Shown: positions 51,642-61,119, numbered from the stretch's first letter. The stretch: 64,000 bases of DNA from Flavobacterium agrisoli (GCF_016522065.1 NZ_JAEHFV010000001.1:310001-374000); one strand, 5' to 3'. The notes: generated by a model from the letters alone, not told the origin. Numbers and translations are program-made.

Positions 51642-53669
51642 ATGACAACAAACACGATTCAATTATTACTACTTTCGATATTAATAGCTGTTGGGTTGTC
51701 TTTTTTTCAATACCTATACAAAGCCAAAAACAAATCAAATTTGCATTTGTTTTTGGCTTTTTTACGATTTATAAGCCTGTTCAGTTTGTTGGTATTGCTT
51801 ATCAATCCTGTAATTACAAACAATACAATTGAAATTATTAAAACACCTCTTCCTATTGTTGTGGATAATTCGAGTTCTGTAGCTTTTTTAAAATCAAACC
51901 AAGAAGCACTGACTAGTTACAAGGAAATAATTTCAAATCCCGCTTTGCAAGAAAAATTCGAAATCAAAAGTTATCAATTTGATACCGATTTTAAAGCCAG
52001 CACAACTTTTGATTTTAAAGGAAATCAAACCAATTTTGATGCTGTTGCAAAAAGTTTAAAAAGTATTTATAAAAATAGCAACTTTCCAACGGTAATGATT
52101 ACTGATGGAAACCAAACAACAGGGAACGATTATGTGTATCGATTTGAAAACAAAAATCGAGTTTTTCCTATTATAGTAGGAGATACCACTACTTTTTTCG
52201 ACTTAAAAATCAATCAATTAAATGCAAATAAGTATGCGTTTTTAAAGAATAAATTTCCAGTTGAAGTTTTTTTGCAGTATTCGGGTAATAAATCAATTTC
52301 AGCCGATTTTACCATTAAAAACGGAAACACAATTGTTGCCAAACAAAAAGTGAGTTTTACCCAAAACAATAAAACAGCTGTTGTTAATTTAAATTTACCT
52401 GCCGATAAAGTGGGTTTGCAGGTTTTTAAAGCTACCATTTCAAGCAGTATAAACGAAAAAAATAGTTTTAACAATTCTAAAAATTTTGCGGTTGAAATAA
52501 TCGATCAAAAAACAACAATTGTTTTGGTTTCGAATATCAAACATCCTGATATTGGTGCTTTAAAGCGCGCTATTGAGTCTAATGCTCAACGTAAAGTAAC
52601 TTTGCTTAACCCAAATCAAATCAAATCATTGCGAGATTATAATGTGTTGATTTTATATCAGCCTAACTCAACTTTTAATGCAATTTTTGAAGATAACAAA
52701 ACTGCAAAAATCAATACGTTTATCATTACAGGTGCTGCCACAGATTTTAATTTTTTAAACCAAAAACAATCCCATTTTAATTTTAAAATGAGCAGTCAAA
52801 AAGAAGAATTTTTGGCAAGTTTTAATGCTCAGTTTAATTTATTTGCTTTGGATAATCTTGGTTTTGAAAATTTTCCTCCTTTAGAAAATCCTTATGGAAC
52901 AATTACCGCTTCTGGAAATGTTTCTACCTTATTGTTTTCTAAAATCCGAAATGTAGCCACACAAGCTCCTTTACTATGCTTTGTTGAAAACCAAAACACT
53001 CGTTCGGCCTATTTATTTGGAGAAAACAGTTGGAGGTGGCGTTTGCAAAATTATGTGCAAGAACAAAAATTTACAAAATATGATATTTTTATCGATAAAA
53101 TCATTCAGTTTTTAGCTTCAGATAATACTAAAAAAGCTTTAGAAGTTCATCATGAAAATTTTTATAATTCGGGTGATGAAATTGAAATTAATGCCGAATA
53201 TTTCAATAAAAATTATGAGTTTGATGAGAAAGCGCGACTTACGATTTCTGTGCAAAATACGCAAACCAAACAAATAAAAAATTATGATTTATTAAAATCG
53301 AACAACTCGTTTAAAGTAAATTTGAATGGTTTACAAGCCGGGAAATACCAATTTAAAGTAACCGAATTAAATTCAAAAACCACCTATTCAAGTCAATTTG
53401 AAATTTTGGATTTTGATATTGAAAAACAATTCGTAAATCCCGATGTTAGTAAATTGCAACAATTAGCACAAGAAACCAACGGAAAAGCATATTTTGCTAA
53501 CCAAGTGGCGGATTTAATTGCCGATTTAATTCAGAATAAAGAGTACCGACCTATTCAGAAAAAAGTAACCAATAACACGCCATTGATTGATTGGTATTGG
53601 CTTTTGGCGATTATTGCAATTGCCTTGAGCTCTGAATGGTTTATCAGAAAATATAATGGATTGTTGTAA
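51642..53669 (+). CDS. VWA-like membrane protein of unknown function
   Basis: The 675-residue protein has two N-terminal helices (LLLSILIAVGLSFFQYLY, FLRFISLFSLLVLLINPVI), a von Willebrand A-like domain with a MIDAS-type DNSSS in PIVVDNSSSVAF and VMITDGNQTTGND, a long beta-rich region, and a C-terminal helix (WYWLLAIIAIALSSEWFI). This layout resembles BatA/BatB-associated and DUF4159-associated proteins of Bacteroidota, though here it stands alone rather than in a Bat cluster. A metal-dependent adhesion or scaffold role at the membrane is inferred. Confidence 0.72.
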   Translation: MTTNTIQLLLLSILIAVGLSFFQYLYKAKNKSNLHLFLAFLRFISLFSLLVLLINPVITNNTIEIIKTPLPIVVDNSSSVAFLKSNQEALTSYKEIISNPALQEKFEIKSYQFDTDFKASTTFDFKGNQTNFDAVAKSLKSIYKNSNFPTVMITDGNQTTGNDYVYRFENKNRVFPIIVGDTTTFFDLKINQLNANKYAFLKNKFPVEVFLQYSGNKSISADFTIKNGNTIVAKQKVSFTQNNKTAVVNLNLPADKVGLQVFKATISSSINEKNSFNNSKNFAVEIIDQKTTIVLVSNIKHPDIGALKRAIESNAQRKVTLLNPNQIKSLRDYNVLILYQPNSTFNAIFEDNKTAKINTFIITGAATDFNFLNQKQSHFNFKMSSQKEEFLASFNAQFNLFALDNLGFENFPPLENPYGTITASGNVSTLLFSKIRNVATQAPLLCFVENQNTRSAYLFGENSWRWRLQNYVQEQKFTKYDIFIDKIIQFLASDNTKKALEVHHENFYNSGDEIEINAEYFNKNYEFDEKARLTISVQNTQTKQIKNYDLLKSNNSFKVNLNGLQAGKYQFKVTELNSKTTYSSQFEILDFDIEKQFVNPDVSKLQQLAQETNGKAYFANQVADLIADLIQNKEYRPIQKKVTNNTPLIDWYWLLAIIAIALSSEWFIRKYNGLL

Positions 53670-53714
53670 TAGTTTTTCTGCTTTTTCTAATTAAACTTTT
53701 CTAAATAATTTTCG

Positions 53715-54611
53715 ATGGATTTTAGACTTAAAGTTTTTTATACGGTGGCTAATCGGTTGAGTTTTACAAAAGCTTCAACAGAATTGTATATTTCTCAACC
53801 CGCCGTAACCAAACATATTCAGGAATTAGAAGAGTTGTATAAAATCAAACTTTTTGAACGAAATGGTTCTAAAATCGCTTTAACCGAAGCAGGGGAAATT
53901 CTACTAAAATACACCGCTAACATTTTCGAAATTTATAGGAAAATAGATTTTGAAATGAGTACTTTACTTAGTGCACGGCAAGGTTTATTACGATTGGGAG
54001 CTAGTACAACCATTTCTCAATATGTTATTCCGCCCTTATTGGCCAGTTTCCATCAAAAATTAAAAGATATAAAAGTTGATTTGCTCAATGCAAACACCGA
54101 GCAAATAGAAGCGGCTTTGCTGAATAAACAAATTGAAATCGGAATTGTAGAAGGGCAATCGAAAAACCAATCGATTAAATATGTACCGTTTTTAAAAGAT
54201 GAATTAGTATTGGTTTGCAAGAGTCAGCACGCTTTAATCAGTAGAAAGGAGATTTTCGTTGGTGATTTAAAAAATCTAAAATTCGTTACCAGAGAAAGAG
54301 GTTCTGGGACTTTAGAAGTAATAGAATTCGAACTAAAAAAAGCCGGTTTAAAAGCCAATCAACTTCAGGTTGAAATGCGCTTGGGAAGCACCGAGAGTAT
54401 AAAATCCTATTTATTGAATTCGAATTGTGTGGCTTTTATGTCCATTCATGCTGTAAGTAAAGAATTGAAAAATAATGAATTAACTGTTTTGGATGTTCAA
54501 TCACTTTCTATTATACGCTATTTTTTCATTATTACACTTCAAGGCAAATCGGACGCGTTAACCGAAATTTTTATTCAACAAATTACTAGTTATTATAACT
54601 TAAAATTATAG
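53715..54611 (+). CDS. LysR family transcriptional regulator
   Basis: The 298-residue protein has the N-terminal winged helix (FTKASTELYISQPAVTKHIQ) and a C-terminal substrate-binding domain starting LLRLGASTTISQYVIPPLLA. The motif RERGSGTLEVIEFELKKAG is common in CysL/YeiE-type LysR proteins. It is 76 bp upstream of, and co-directional with, a YeiH-type exporter gene, the same pairing as yeiE-yeiH in E. coli, so it most probably regulates that gene. The ligand (a sulfur compound?) is unknown. Confidence 0.9.
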   Translation: MDFRLKVFYTVANRLSFTKASTELYISQPAVTKHIQELEELYKIKLFERNGSKIALTEAGEILLKYTANIFEIYRKIDFEMSTLLSARQGLLRLGASTTISQYVIPPLLASFHQKLKDIKVDLLNANTEQIEAALLNKQIEIGIVEGQSKNQSIKYVPFLKDELVLVCKSQHALISRKEIFVGDLKNLKFVTRERGSGTLEVIEFELKKAGLKANQLQVEMRLGSTESIKSYLLNSNCVAFMSIHAVSKELKNNELTVLDVQSLSIIRYFFIITLQGKSDALTEIFIQQITSYYNLKL

Positions 54612-54687
54612 GGTATTGCTTTTTACGATTGGCGTATTTGGACTAATCTACTGATCTTTGTTTGGTAATTAGTAACCTAATTTTTCA

Positions 54688-55653
54688 ATGAGAGCCAATT
54701 CAATATCATATAAAAAAGTTTTTCATCTAAGTGATAATTTCCAGCGACTTATCTTTTTCTTTATTATTATATTATGTTTTTTTTCGTTGATAACTCCTCC
54801 AATTGCGCTATTATTAGGTTTACTAGTGGCCAATTTAATTGGAAATCCTTTTCCTCATTTTAGTGCTAAAGCAGGTCCGTTTTTATTGCAATTTTCGGTA
54901 GTGGGATTGGGGTTTGGTATGAATGTAAGTAGTGCCATTGCGGCAGGTAAAGAAGGATTCACCTTAACAATAGCTTCTATTTTTTCGACTTTATTACTAG
55001 GAACATTTCTTGGTAAATGTTTAAATACAGATAAAAAAACGACGCATTTAATCGCTTGCGGAACAGCAATTTGCGGAGGAAGTGCCATTGCTGCAATAGC
55101 GCCGGTAATTAAATCGGAAGAAAATCAGACTTCAGTGGCATTAGGAGTCATTTTTATTCTGAATTCAATAGCTTTATTTTTATTTCCATTTTTAGGACAC
55201 GAACTTCATTTATCGCAAAAAGATTTCGGATTGTGGTGTGCGGTTGCCATTCACGATACTAGTTCGGTTGTGGGAGCTGCTAGCCGCTACGGAATTGAAG
55301 CGTTGCAAGTTGCTACAACTGTAAAGCTTGCACGAGCCTTATGGATAATTCCAATAGCATTATTTTCTGCGGCAATTTTTAAAAATAAAAAAACAAAAAT
55401 CAAAGTACCTTATTTTATCGGATTGTTTATATTGGCCATGTTGCTGAATAGTTATGTGCCTCAAATTCAGTTTATAGCGCCATCAATAGTATTTATTGCA
55501 AAAATAGGATTGACTATTACCTTATTTTTAATTGGTTCAGGACTAAATGCATTTGTATTAAAGTCGGTTGGTTTAAAACCTTTATTTCAAGGAATTTTGC
55601 TTTGGGTTTTTATTGCTTCGATGGCTCTTCTAGCTATTTTGTACTGGATTTAA
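54688..55653 (+). CDS. YeiH family putative sulfate/sulfur-compound exporter
   Basis: The 321-residue membrane protein has about ten helices. Family motifs are PPIALLLGLLVANLIGNPFP, FSVVGLGFGMNVSSAIAAG, ACGTAICGGSAIAAIAPVIK and CAVAIHDTSSVVGAASRYG. YeiH-type proteins are annotated as sulfate exporters from weak evidence. The adjacent LysR gene probably controls it. Confidence 0.9.
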   Translation: MRANSISYKKVFHLSDNFQRLIFFFIIILCFFSLITPPIALLLGLLVANLIGNPFPHFSAKAGPFLLQFSVVGLGFGMNVSSAIAAGKEGFTLTIASIFSTLLLGTFLGKCLNTDKKTTHLIACGTAICGGSAIAAIAPVIKSEENQTSVALGVIFILNSIALFLFPFLGHELHLSQKDFGLWCAVAIHDTSSVVGAASRYGIEALQVATTVKLARALWIIPIALFSAAIFKNKKTKIKVPYFIGLFILAMLLNSYVPQIQFIAPSIVFIAKIGLTITLFLIGSGLNAFVLKSVGLKPLFQGILLWVFIASMALLAILYWI

Positions 55654-55735
55654 TGCCTTTCTGTTTTAAATAAAGTACAATTTTAAATCATAAAATTTTA
55701 TAAATTCCTTCACTAAATGTCTGTTTGAAAATGTT

Positions 55736-55743
55736 TATTTTTG
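55736..55743 (+). promoter_or_regulatory. -7 element (TATTTTTG) of the C-N hydrolase gene
   Basis: TATTTTTGCA has the TAnnTTTGC form, 26 bp upstream of the ATG at 55762. Confidence 0.55.
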
Positions 55744-55761
55744 CACTCTAAAATAAATACT

Positions 55762-56655
55762 ATGCCAAACAAAAAATACAATATTGCGGTTATTCAATTA
55801 AACCTAAATGATGTTGCTGAAAATAACCTGGCTAAATGCCTAAAATGGGTACGTGACGCTGCTGCTAAAGGAGCCGAAGTTATTTTACTACCCGAATTAT
55901 ATAGCAGTCATTATTTTTGTCAAAGTGAAGATGTTGAAAATTTTGCCTTGGCAGAGCCTCTTTATAGCACTTCTTTTATTGCTTTTAGTGCATTAGCAAA
56001 AGAATTAGGAGTTGTAATTATTGTTCCGTTTTTCGAGAAAAGAATGGCGGGTATTTACCACAATAGTGCTTATATTATTGATGCTGATGGTACCGAAGCG
56101 GGACTATACCGCAAAATGCATATTCCAGATGATCCTCATTTTTATGAAAAATTTTATTTTACACCTGGCGATTTAGGATTTCAAGCATTTCAAACGCAGA
56201 AAGGAAAAGTGGGTACTTTAATTTGTTGGGATCAATGGTATCCTGAAGCGGCTCGATTAACAGCTTTAAAAGGAGCCGAAGTTTTGTTTTATCCAACTGC
56301 AATTGGTTGGCATCCGAAAGAAAAAGAGCAATACGGCGAAAATCAACACGGTGCTTGGATGAATGTTATGAAAGGACATGCTGTAGCAAATGGGGTTTTT
56401 GTTGCCGCTGCAAACCGAATTGGTTTAGAGCAATATTTACCAGAATCGGAAAGTGCTGGAATTCAATTTTGGGGGTCTTCGTTTATTGCTGGGCCACAAG
56501 GCGAAATTTTAGCTCAAGCTTCACATGATAAAGAAGAAATTTTAATTGCCGAAGTCGATTTGGATCTACAAGAAAATGTACGTCAAAATTGGCCATTCTT
56601 TAGAGACAGAAGAATTGATGCTTTTGGGGATATTACCAAAAGAGCTATTGATTAA
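55762..56655 (+). CDS. aguB: N-carbamoylputrescine amidase-type carbon-nitrogen hydrolase
   Basis: The ATG at 55762 gives 297 residues. The nitrilase-fold triad is visible: E45 in VILLPELYSSHYF, K118 in LYRKMHIPDDPHFYEK, and C155 in GTLICWDQWYPEAARL. The DDPHFYEKFYFTPGD segment is typical of AguB, which hydrolyses N-carbamoylputrescine to putrescine in the agmatine route. The usual partner agmatine deiminase (AguA) is not within this window. The gene is monocistronic with a promoter before it and a terminator after it. Confidence 0.9.
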   Translation: MPNKKYNIAVIQLNLNDVAENNLAKCLKWVRDAAAKGAEVILLPELYSSHYFCQSEDVENFALAEPLYSTSFIAFSALAKELGVVIIVPFFEKRMAGIYHNSAYIIDADGTEAGLYRKMHIPDDPHFYEKFYFTPGDLGFQAFQTQKGKVGTLICWDQWYPEAARLTALKGAEVLFYPTAIGWHPKEKEQYGENQHGAWMNVMKGHAVANGVFVAAANRIGLEQYLPESESAGIQFWGSSFIAGPQGEILAQASHDKEEILIAEVDLDLQENVRQNWPFFRDRRIDAFGDITKRAID

Positions 56656-56674
56656 TATATCATATTAAACATAA

Positions 56675-56701
56675 AAAAAACCGGCAATTTGCCGGTTTTT
56701 T
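56675..56701 (+). terminator. Bidirectional terminator after the C-N hydrolase gene
   Basis: AAAAAACCGGCA (56675-56686) pairs perfectly with TGCCGGTTTTTT (56690-56701) around a 3-nt loop. It serves the rightward hydrolase gene and the leftward HhH-protein gene that ends at 56718. Confidence 0.93.
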
Positions 56702-56717
56702 TATAAAGGAAATAATT

Positions 56718-57257
56718 TTATTCTTTTCCACTATTTAAAGATTCTTGCCAATTTTTAAGTTCTTGCCATTTTCCTTCGTAGGCCATTTGAGCTTGTCTAG
56801 CCCAAGTACCTGGGTTGTGTATGGCAAAATTTTCTCCTCCAGCATCTAATATCGCTTGCGATTTTTCCGTAGGAGTTTCCGATAATTCGTACCAAGTTTT
56901 AATTCCTGCTTGATGATACAAATCTTCAATTTTTGGCCCTATTCCTTCAATAATTTTTAAATCATTTTCTTTTATTTTCTTTCCGTATACCGCAGCCGCC
57001 AAATTAGCATCAAAAGCAATTAAAGGAGCTGTAAAACTTTGAATATTTGAAGTTGCTAGTTTTGCATTTGCTAACTCGGCCTCTAAAGCCGTAATTCTTG
57101 CAGAAAGAGATTTCGAATTTTCTCTGCAGGCATCTAATTCAGGTTGTAAAGAAACCGAAACTTCTTCTTTTTTTGAATTCATTTTTCCGATTAAGTAACC
57201 CAAAATGCCACAGATTAGTCCTACTAACGCAGGTATTAAGATACAAGGTATGTTCAT
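56718..57257 (-). CDS. Membrane-anchored helix-hairpin-helix protein
   Basis: The 179-residue protein has an N-terminal helix (LIPALVGLICGILGYLIGKM), a coiled coil (SKSLSARITALEAELANAK) and a C-terminal helix-hairpin-helix-like domain (DLKIIEGIGPKIEDLYHQAG) of the type found in DUF4332 and predicted 5' nuclease proteins. The GTWARQAQMAYEGKWQEL block follows. It is 20 bp downstream of the OmpA-domain gene on the same strand; the two form a conserved-looking pair. Function unknown. Confidence 0.75.
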   Translation of the reverse strand: MNIPCILIPALVGLICGILGYLIGKMNSKKEEVSVSLQPELDACRENSKSLSARITALEAELANAKLATSNIQSFTAPLIAFDANLAAAVYGKKIKENDLKIIEGIGPKIEDLYHQAGIKTWYELSETPTEKSQAILDAGGENFAIHNPGTWARQAQMAYEGKWQELKNWQESLNSGKE

Positions 57258-57277
57258 GATAGTTAATTTTAATGTTA

Positions 57278-58192
57278 TTATTTAATTGTAATTACTGCTC
57301 GTCTGTTTTTTGCTTGTCCTTCAGGGGTTGCATTGTCAGCCATTGGTTCATTTTGTCCTTTATTAGTGGCTTCAATTTTGGATTCTTCAATTCCATTTTT
57401 GGCTAAATAAGACTTAGCAAAATCAGCTCTTTTTTGGGCTAAAACTTCGTTAGATGCGCTACTTCCTACATTATCGGTATGCCCAACAACTGCAATCATA
57501 GCCGATGGTACATTTTGAACGTATTTCACAATATCATCAAATTTGGCTTTTTCATCAGCTGTCAATGATTCTTTGGCTTTGTTGGTGTCAAAATACAATA
57601 TCAACGGATCAGCGTTAATTTTTGACTTCAAGGCATTCCATTGATCATTTCCTGAAGCAGTTTCCATTGTAACATCAGAAATTTTATATTCGGCTGGTCC
57701 TAATAAAGTATCTAAATCCATTTTCCAAGTCTCTACCACAATTCCTTTAGTATCGAATTGCGTTTCGGGAAGGCCTTTGGAAACAAAAAAGTTTTTAATA
57801 GTATTTGCTCTTGCCAATGCCAAATTTTCATAATTGGTAGTATTATTTTCATCAGAAGTAGCATAACCAGTAATTAAAACCCGCTGATTAGGATAACTAA
57901 TTAAATAATCTTTTAGGCTGACAATTCCAATCGTAACCGAATCTTGTACGGGCATGATGATATTTTCATCGTTTCGCAAAAATTTCAAATTTTGATTGGT
58001 GTGGTAATTAAAATCATTTCCAATCAAAACAAAAGGTGTAAAATTAGGAACAGTTGGAGTAGGAGATACTTCGACTTTTGATTCTTCAATAGGAGGTTCA
58101 ACACAGCAATTGCAGCAAAATTTTAAATACAAAAACGTACCTAAAATAATGGTGACCACAATGCCTAACAGATAAATTGTTTTTTTAGACAT
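57278..58192 (-). CDS. Membrane-anchored protein with two OmpA-like domains and a CCNCC motif
   Basis: The 304-residue protein has an N-terminal membrane helix (YLLGIVVTIILGTFLYLKF) followed at once by C26-C27-N-C29-C30. The first OmpA-like domain (PNQRVLITGYATSDENNTTN) lies in the middle. The second is canonical: AMIAVVGHTDNVGSSASNEV, AQKRADFAKSYLAKNGIEES and the terminal GQAKNRRAVITIK. OmpA domains bind peptidoglycan. There is no lipobox or signal cleavage site, so the domains are probably held at the inner membrane facing the periplasm. A helix-hairpin-helix protein gene follows. Confidence 0.85.
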   Translation of the reverse strand: MSKKTIYLLGIVVTIILGTFLYLKFCCNCCVEPPIEESKVEVSPTPTVPNFTPFVLIGNDFNYHTNQNLKFLRNDENIIMPVQDSVTIGIVSLKDYLISYPNQRVLITGYATSDENNTTNYENLALARANTIKNFFVSKGLPETQFDTKGIVVETWKMDLDTLLGPAEYKISDVTMETASGNDQWNALKSKINADPLILYFDTNKAKESLTADEKAKFDDIVKYVQNVPSAMIAVVGHTDNVGSSASNEVLAQKRADFAKSYLAKNGIEESKIEATNKGQNEPMADNATPEGQAKNRRAVITIK

Positions 58193-58385
58193 AAAATTTT
58201 ATTGTTAAGGTTCTCTCAAATTTAACAAAAAAATAAATACACAAATACTTAATAATCAGATATTTTTAATTTTACTTGTAAGATAAGAATGAATAAATTT
58301 TAATTTTTAATTTTTATGATGGTAATTTATTTTTTAGACCTTGAATTAATTGAGTAACTTGCTTGTATAGTTATTTTTTGGAATT

Positions 58386-58865
58386 ATGATTGAAATTGAA
58401 AGGAAATTTAAGGTTTTAAATAACGATTATAAAGCGCAAGCCTTTGCACAAAACCGTATTGCTCAAGGCTATTTATCTTCGGATGTGGCCAGAACTGTTC
58501 GTATTCGAATTAAGGGTGAAAAAGGTTATATTACAATAAAAGGTATCGGAAATGAGTCGGGTTTGTCTCGTTTTGAGTGGGAAAAAGAAATTCCGCTAAA
58601 CGAAGCGCAGCAACTGCTCGCAATATGTGAAAAAGGAGTTATAGATAAAATTCGATACGAAATTCAATCTGGAAACCATGTTTTTGAAGTTGATGAATTT
58701 TTTGAAGAAAACGAAGGTTTGGTAATCGCCGAAGTAGAATTGGCTTTTGAAGCGGAACTTTTTGAAAAACCAAATTGGTTGGGCGAAGAAGTGACCAATG
58801 ATCCAAAATACTACAATGCTTATTTAAGCAAAAACCCATTTAAAAACTGGAAAAATGACAACTAA
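58386..58865 (+). CDS. CYTH domain protein (inorganic triphosphatase/ThTPase type)
   Basis: The 159-residue protein starts with the ExExK signature (MIEIERKFKV). Further acidic/basic tunnel strands follow: RTVRIRIKGEKGYITIKG, FEWEKEIPL, HVFEVDEFF and LVIAEVELAF. CYTH tunnel enzymes hydrolyse triphosphates (tripolyphosphate, thiamine triphosphate) or make cAMP; the small single-domain form fits a triphosphatase. The last 11 bp overlap the ypdA start. Confidence 0.9.
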   Translation: MIEIERKFKVLNNDYKAQAFAQNRIAQGYLSSDVARTVRIRIKGEKGYITIKGIGNESGLSRFEWEKEIPLNEAQQLLAICEKGVIDKIRYEIQSGNHVFEVDEFFEENEGLVIAEVELAFEAELFEKPNWLGEEVTNDPKYYNAYLSKNPFKNWKNDN

Positions 58866-59826
58866 TTATGATTTAATCATTATAGGTGGTGGCCCGATAG
58901 GATTGGCATGCGCTATTGAAGCACAACAAAAAAAATTAAATTACTTGATAATTGAAAAAGGAGCTTTAGTTAATAGCATTTTTAATTATCCATTGTACAT
59001 GACTTTTTTTTCAACTGCCGAACGTTTAGAAATTGGTGGAATTCCGTTTAATTGTCTTGCTCCGAAACCTGGACGACAAGAGGCTTTAGAATATTACCGT
59101 AATATTCACCGCTACTTTGATTTCAATATTCATTTATTTGAAAAAGTCCTTGAGGTGAAAAAGCAAAAAGTAGCTCATTTTGAAGTTATTACCGATAAAA
59201 ATACCTATATTTCTAAAAACATAATTATAGCCACTGGTTTTTATGACATTCCGATTATGATGGATGTTCCTGGAGAAAACCTAGAAAAAGTACGTCATTA
59301 TTACAAAGAAGCACACGAATATGCTTTTAGAAAAGTGCTGATTGTAGGCGCAAATAATTCTTCGGTTGATGCGGCTTTAGAATGCTGGCGAAAAGGAGCA
59401 GAGGTTACGATGGTGATTCGAAAAGATGAAATCAACAAAAGAGTAAAATATTGGGTAAAACCTGATGTAGAAAACCGAATTGCGGAAGGAAGCATAAAAG
59501 CCTATTTTAACTCCAATATCGAGGCTATAACGAATGAAAAAGTACTTATTAAAACACCAGATGGAAATGTAGAAATAGAAAACGATTTTGTTTTGGCTTT
59601 AACAGGATATCAACCCAATTTAAATTTCTTAAAACAAATCGGAATTTCACTTTCGGATGATCACCTCAAAATTCCGACTTACAATCCAGAAACGATGGAA
59701 ACAAATGTTGCAGGCGTTTTTTTAGCAGGAGTAGTCTGTGGCGGAATGGAAACTCACAAGTGGTTCATCGAAAATTCGCGAATGCATGCCAAATTGATTA
59801 TCGATTGTATTGAACAAAAAAACTAG
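58855..59826 (+). CDS. ypdA: YpdA family putative bacillithiol disulfide reductase
   Basis: YpdA is a flavoprotein that reduces oxidised bacillithiol disulfide with NADPH in Firmicutes. The 323-residue protein has the FAD motif DLIIIGGGPIGLACAIEA, the YpdA-specific YPLYMTFFSTAERLEIGG, and the NADPH-binding VLIVGANNSSVDAALECW. The C-terminal VAGVFLAGVVCGGMETHKWF completes it. No CxxC active site is present, as expected for YpdA rather than thioredoxin reductase. It overlaps the CYTH gene by 11 bp, so they are translationally linked. Confidence 0.92.
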   Translation: MTTNYDLIIIGGGPIGLACAIEAQQKKLNYLIIEKGALVNSIFNYPLYMTFFSTAERLEIGGIPFNCLAPKPGRQEALEYYRNIHRYFDFNIHLFEKVLEVKKQKVAHFEVITDKNTYISKNIIIATGFYDIPIMMDVPGENLEKVRHYYKEAHEYAFRKVLIVGANNSSVDAALECWRKGAEVTMVIRKDEINKRVKYWVKPDVENRIAEGSIKAYFNSNIEAITNEKVLIKTPDGNVEIENDFVLALTGYQPNLNFLKQIGISLSDDHLKIPTYNPETMETNVAGVFLAGVVCGGMETHKWFIENSRMHAKLIIDCIEQKN

Positions 59827-59846
59827 CTTATGGAACTAGTTTTTTT
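59816..59846 (+). terminator. Bidirectional terminator overlapping the ypdA stop codon
   Basis: AAAAAAACTAG (59816-59826) includes the ypdA TAG stop codon and pairs with CTAGTTTTTTT (59836-59846). The hairpin lies between convergent ypdA and rocD. Confidence 0.8.
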
Positions 59847-59871
59847 GTTTTTATATTGATTCCTATTTAGT

Positions 59872-61119
59872 TTAAAATTCGGCCAAAGATTTTTCGATAA
59901 TGGTCAAACATTCCTCAATTTGCGATTCGGTAATCACCAAAGGAGGCGCTAATCTAATTTTGTTTCCGTGTGTTGGTTTTGCCAATAAACCGTTATCTCT
60001 AAATTTCAAACAAATATTCCAAGCCAAATCCGACTCTTCGTCACAATCAATTACAATTGCGTTCAGTAACCCTTTGCCTCGAACAATCGTGATAAGTTTG
60101 TTTTTTGCAGCAATTTCATTGAGTCCTTTTCGCAATAAAATTCCTAAACGTTCAGCATTTTCGGCTAATTTTTCCTTCTGAACAACTTCTAAAGCCGCTA
60201 TTGCAACAGCAGCCGCTACCGGATTTCCTCCAAAAGTAGAACCGTGTTGACCTGGTTTAATTACGTTCATAATCTCGTTATTGGCCAAAACAGCCGAAAT
60301 AGGATAAACACCACCCGAAATGGCTTTTCCGAGAATTAAAATATCGGGTTGTACGTTTTCGTGATGAACGGCTAATAATTTACCTGTTCTTGCAATCCCG
60401 GTTTGTACTTCATCGGCAATAAATAAAACATTATGTTTTTTGCATAATGCTTTTGCTTTTGCCAAATACCCTTCTGAAGGTACAAAAACACCCGCTTCAC
60501 CCTGAATGGGTTCTACCAAAAATCCCGCAATATTTTTTGAAGATTCTAAAGCATTTTCTAAAGCGACTAAATTGTCATATTCAATTTTAATAAATCCTTC
60601 GGTATAAGGCCCAAAGTTTTTACGAGCTCCTTCATCATTCGAGAACGAAATAATAGTGGTGGTTCGGCCGTGAAAATTATTTTCGCAAACTATAATTTGT
60701 GCCGCTTCTTCTGCAATTCCTTTTACTTCATAAGCCCATTTTCGGCATAATTTAATAGCCGTTTCTACCGCTTCGGCACCTGTATTCATAGGCAAAACCT
60801 TATCAAAACCAAAAAAGTTAGTTACATATTCTTCGTAATTCCCTAGTTGATCGTTATAAAAAGCCCTAGAAGTTAATGTCAATGTTTGCGCCTGATTTAC
60901 CATTGCTTGTAAAATTTCAGGATGACAATGACCTTGATTTACAGCAGAATAAGCCGAAAGAAAGTCGAAATATTTTTTTCCGTCAACATCCCAAACAAAA
61001 ACACCTTCTCCCTTTTGCAAAACAACCGGTAGCGGATGGTAATTATGAGCGCCATAATGATGTTCTTTTTCAATTATTTTATTAGATAGTGCAGAAAGTG
61101 TGTCTTGAGTTTGTTGCAT
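59872..61119 (-). CDS. rocD: Ornithine-oxo-acid transaminase (ornithine aminotransferase)
   Basis: RocD moves the delta-amino group of ornithine to 2-oxoglutarate, linking arginine/ornithine to proline and glutamate. The 415-residue class III aminotransferase shows [90 protein letters not shown] with the PLP-contact aspartate, and [19 protein letters not shown] with the Schiff-base lysine. It is divergent from an Lrp/AsnC regulator, which probably controls it. Confidence 0.95.
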   Translation of the reverse strand: MQQTQDTLSALSNKIIEKEHHYGAHNYHPLPVVLQKGEGVFVWDVDGKKYFDFLSAYSAVNQGHCHPEILQAMVNQAQTLTLTSRAFYNDQLGNYEEYVTNFFGFDKVLPMNTGAEAVETAIKLCRKWAYEVKGIAEEAAQIIVCENNFHGRTTTIISFSNDEGARKNFGPYTEGFIKIEYDNLVALENALESSKNIAGFLVEPIQGEAGVFVPSEGYLAKAKALCKKHNVLFIADEVQTGIARTGKLLAVHHENVQPDILILGKAISGGVYPISAVLANNEIMNVIKPGQHGSTFGGNPVAAAVAIAALEVVQKEKLAENAERLGILLRKGLNEIAAKNKLITIVRGKGLLNAIVIDCDEESDLAWNICLKFRDNGLLAKPTHGNKIRLAPPLVITESQIEECLTIIEKSLAEF

